Assembly: GCA_003153655.1 (NCBI GenBank)
Contig: PMAK01000149.1
Coordinates: 7,339-13,422 of the forward strand
From: Phycisphaerales bacterium
GTDB lineage: Bacteria; Planctomycetota; Phycisphaerae; Tepidisphaerales; Tepidisphaeraceae
Direction of reading: 5' to 3'
Length of the DNA stretch: 6,084 bases
Shown here: positions 4,953 through 6,084 of the stretch, piece after piece
Layout of the letters: every line of letters begins with the position of its first letter
Position numbering within the stretch: the first letter of the stretch is position 1
Notes under the pieces: model-generated
The model's input: the letters and a program-made list of their open reading frames with translations, nothing else
Database searches by the model: none
Told to the model about the DNA's origin: nothing
Position numbers and translations under genes: made by a program

Positions 4953-6084
4953 GCCAACGCTCCGCGTGCCGCATTTGGAATGACAGGAACCTCTGCCGAC
5001 CGTGGCCACTTGGTCTGATCCACTTCCCAGATCGAGATGATCGGGAAAACTTTCGAGAACAGGATGAACATGAGAAGAAACGCGGCAAATCCGCCGGCAG
5101 TGATGGACCATTCGACCCAGGTCGGAATGTAGGCAAGGTTGGCCCCTTGGCGAACGGGCATGAAGGGCGACGCAAGCGTGGGGACCACGATGATGTAGCG
5201 CTTCAGCCACATGCCGACATTGACGAGGATCGCCGCGACGGAAATTCCGGCGATGGTGCGGCCCAGCGGCGAGACCAGCATCAGCACCGGCAGCGCCAGC
5301 CCGACGACGATCATCGCCCAGAACAGCATCGCATAATGGCCGGTAATCATTTTTTCCAAAAGCGGGCGTTCGGCGCCTTCGCCGGTATAAGCGGTACCGA
5401 CGTGTTCGTTGATAACGAAATAGGCGTAGACCAGGCCGAACACGAGCATCAGCCGCGCCAGCTTGCGCAAATGATCGACGGGAATGTACGCCTCAAGGCG
5501 CAGAAAATATCGAAAGAGGACGATGGCCGTTATCACCGCGGCAACGCCGGAATAAAGAGCGCCGATGACAAAATCCGGGCCGATAATTGTCGAATGCCAT
5601 CCGGGCCGCAGCGTCATGCCGAACAGCCACGCGGTCACCGTGTGGATAGAGACGGCGACTGGAAGGATGACAATCGCCATGACAGAAACGGCGCGATCGA
5701 GGTTGCGGTGTTGATCGGCGGTGCCGGTCCAGCGCATCGCAAGCGCGCCGTAGAGCTTTTTCCGCCATCGGGAAAGGCCTGACGCGTCACGCAGAATGGC
5801 CAGATCGGGAATCATCGGGACGTAGAGATAAAGAAAGCTGCCGGCAAGATAACTGGTCAAAGAAAGTATGTCCCAGAGGATGGGGCTTTGCAGTCGGCCG
5901 TATCGGATGACGTGCAGGATCCGATCGGGCCGGCCCATGTCGATGATGATCATCGGTCCTGCTACAAGGAGGGAGAAGACGGTGATTGCCTCGGCCAGGC
6001 GCGAAATTGGATGCCGCCAATGCGCGTTCGAAAGCCGCAGCACGGCGGAAATGAGACTGCCCGCCATGCTAATCCCGATGAAGG
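4949..6084 (-). CDS. NrfD/PsrC-family quinol-interacting membrane protein, ActC/ActF-like (N-terminus beyond the window)
   Basis: An integral membrane subunit of the polysulfide-reductase NrfD family, which binds a quinol or quinone in the cytoplasmic membrane and exchanges electrons with partner Fe-S or haem subunits. The frame runs off the right edge: five more codons (F-I-G-I-S) precede the Met at 6067, as in the FIGIS.AG helix of the family. The true start, probably 60-100 residues further, is outside. Numbering from that Met, eight full membrane helices are visible, at roughly 29-45, 64-86, 126-148, 164-186, 204-222, 243-265, 271-292 and 318-341. Family blocks include DMGRPDR (43-49), SPILWD (61-66), HTVTAWLFG (142-150), PGWHSTIIGPDFVIGALYSG (155-174), NVGMWLKRYIIV (283-294), and YIPTWVEW with FSKVFPIISIWEV. 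These blocks are closer to ActC/ActF of Alternative Complex III than to NrfD of nitrite reductase. The stop overlaps the next gene in ATGA. The Fe-S/molybdopterin-like ActB and multihaem ActA, if present, would lie to the right. Confidence 0.9.
   Translation of the reverse strand, partial: FIGISMAGSLISAVLRLSNAHWRHPISRLAEAITVFSLLVAGPMIIIDMGRPDRILHVIRYGRLQSPILWDILSLTSYLAGSFLYLYVPMIPDLAILRDASGLSRWRKKLYGALAMRWTGTADQHRNLDRAVSVMAIVILPVAVSIHTVTAWLFGMTLRPGWHSTIIGPDFVIGALYSGVAAVITAIVLFRYFLRLEAYIPVDHLRKLARLMLVFGLVYAYFVINEHVGTAYTGEGAERPLLEKMITGHYAMLFWAMIVVGLALPVLMLVSPLGRTIAGISVAAILVNVGMWLKRYIIVVPTLASPFMPVRQGANLAYIPTWVEWSITAGGFAAFLLMFILFSKVFPIISIWEVDQTKWPRSAEVPVIPNAARGALA

Noticed and set aside
4928..5782. 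Long + strand open frame (284 codons) antisense to the NrfD gene
   Set aside because: Its product is low in hydrophobic order and rich in R, H, D and Q, as expected for the shadow of a membrane protein gene; the minus-strand frame gives clear NrfD-family blocks.

Overview
The window suggests a Gram-negative, diderm bacterium of moderately high GC content. It has an outer-membrane-type beta-barrel protein, a lipoprotein cytochrome, exported c-type cytochromes and a Tat-type signal. Several exported proteins carry T/S-Q-P rich stretches just after the signal peptide or in linkers (TTQP, TSQP, PTTEP, STQAAAQP). I associate that style with Planctomycetota, especially Phycisphaerae-like lineages. 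This is an inference from composition, not a firm assignment.

Left part, + strand (1-1418): the window opens inside an FAD-dependent oxidoreductase of the geranylgeranyl-reductase/aromatic-hydroxylase type, of which only the C-terminal part is present. Its stop overlaps, in an ATGA, the start of a complete metallo-beta-lactamase-fold hydrolase of the UlaG/NAPE-PLD-like group. That hydrolase has Asn where the first His of the HxHxDH metal motif is expected.

Middle (1419-1689): a convergent junction without an intact gene. It holds, on the minus strand, a short piece of an IS66-type accessory protein (TnpA-like helix-turn-helix), apparently a decayed insertion-sequence remnant. It also holds a weak candidate rho-independent terminator for the minus-strand operon.

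Right part, minus strand (6084 down to 1690): six tightly packed co-directional genes, read from the right edge. They are: an NrfD/PsrC (ActC/ActF-like) quinol-interacting membrane protein, cut by the window edge; a 174-aa exported single-TM protein of unknown family; a monoheme cytochrome c resembling ActE; a 431-aa coiled-coil plus beta-barrel porin; a 113-aa monoheme cytochrome c lipoprotein; and a 191-aa RecA/KaiC-like P-loop protein with a twin-arginine signal. The first two junctions are ATGA overlaps, the next gaps are 14, 12 and 34 nt, and most starts have clear Shine-Dalgarno sites.

The first three genes look like part of an Alternative-Complex-III-like or related quinol:electron-acceptor oxidoreductase. 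The porin and the lipoprotein cytochrome raise the possibility that electrons, or the complex's substrate, are handled as far as the outer membrane. The Tat-signal P-loop protein at the end of the operon is the oddest member.
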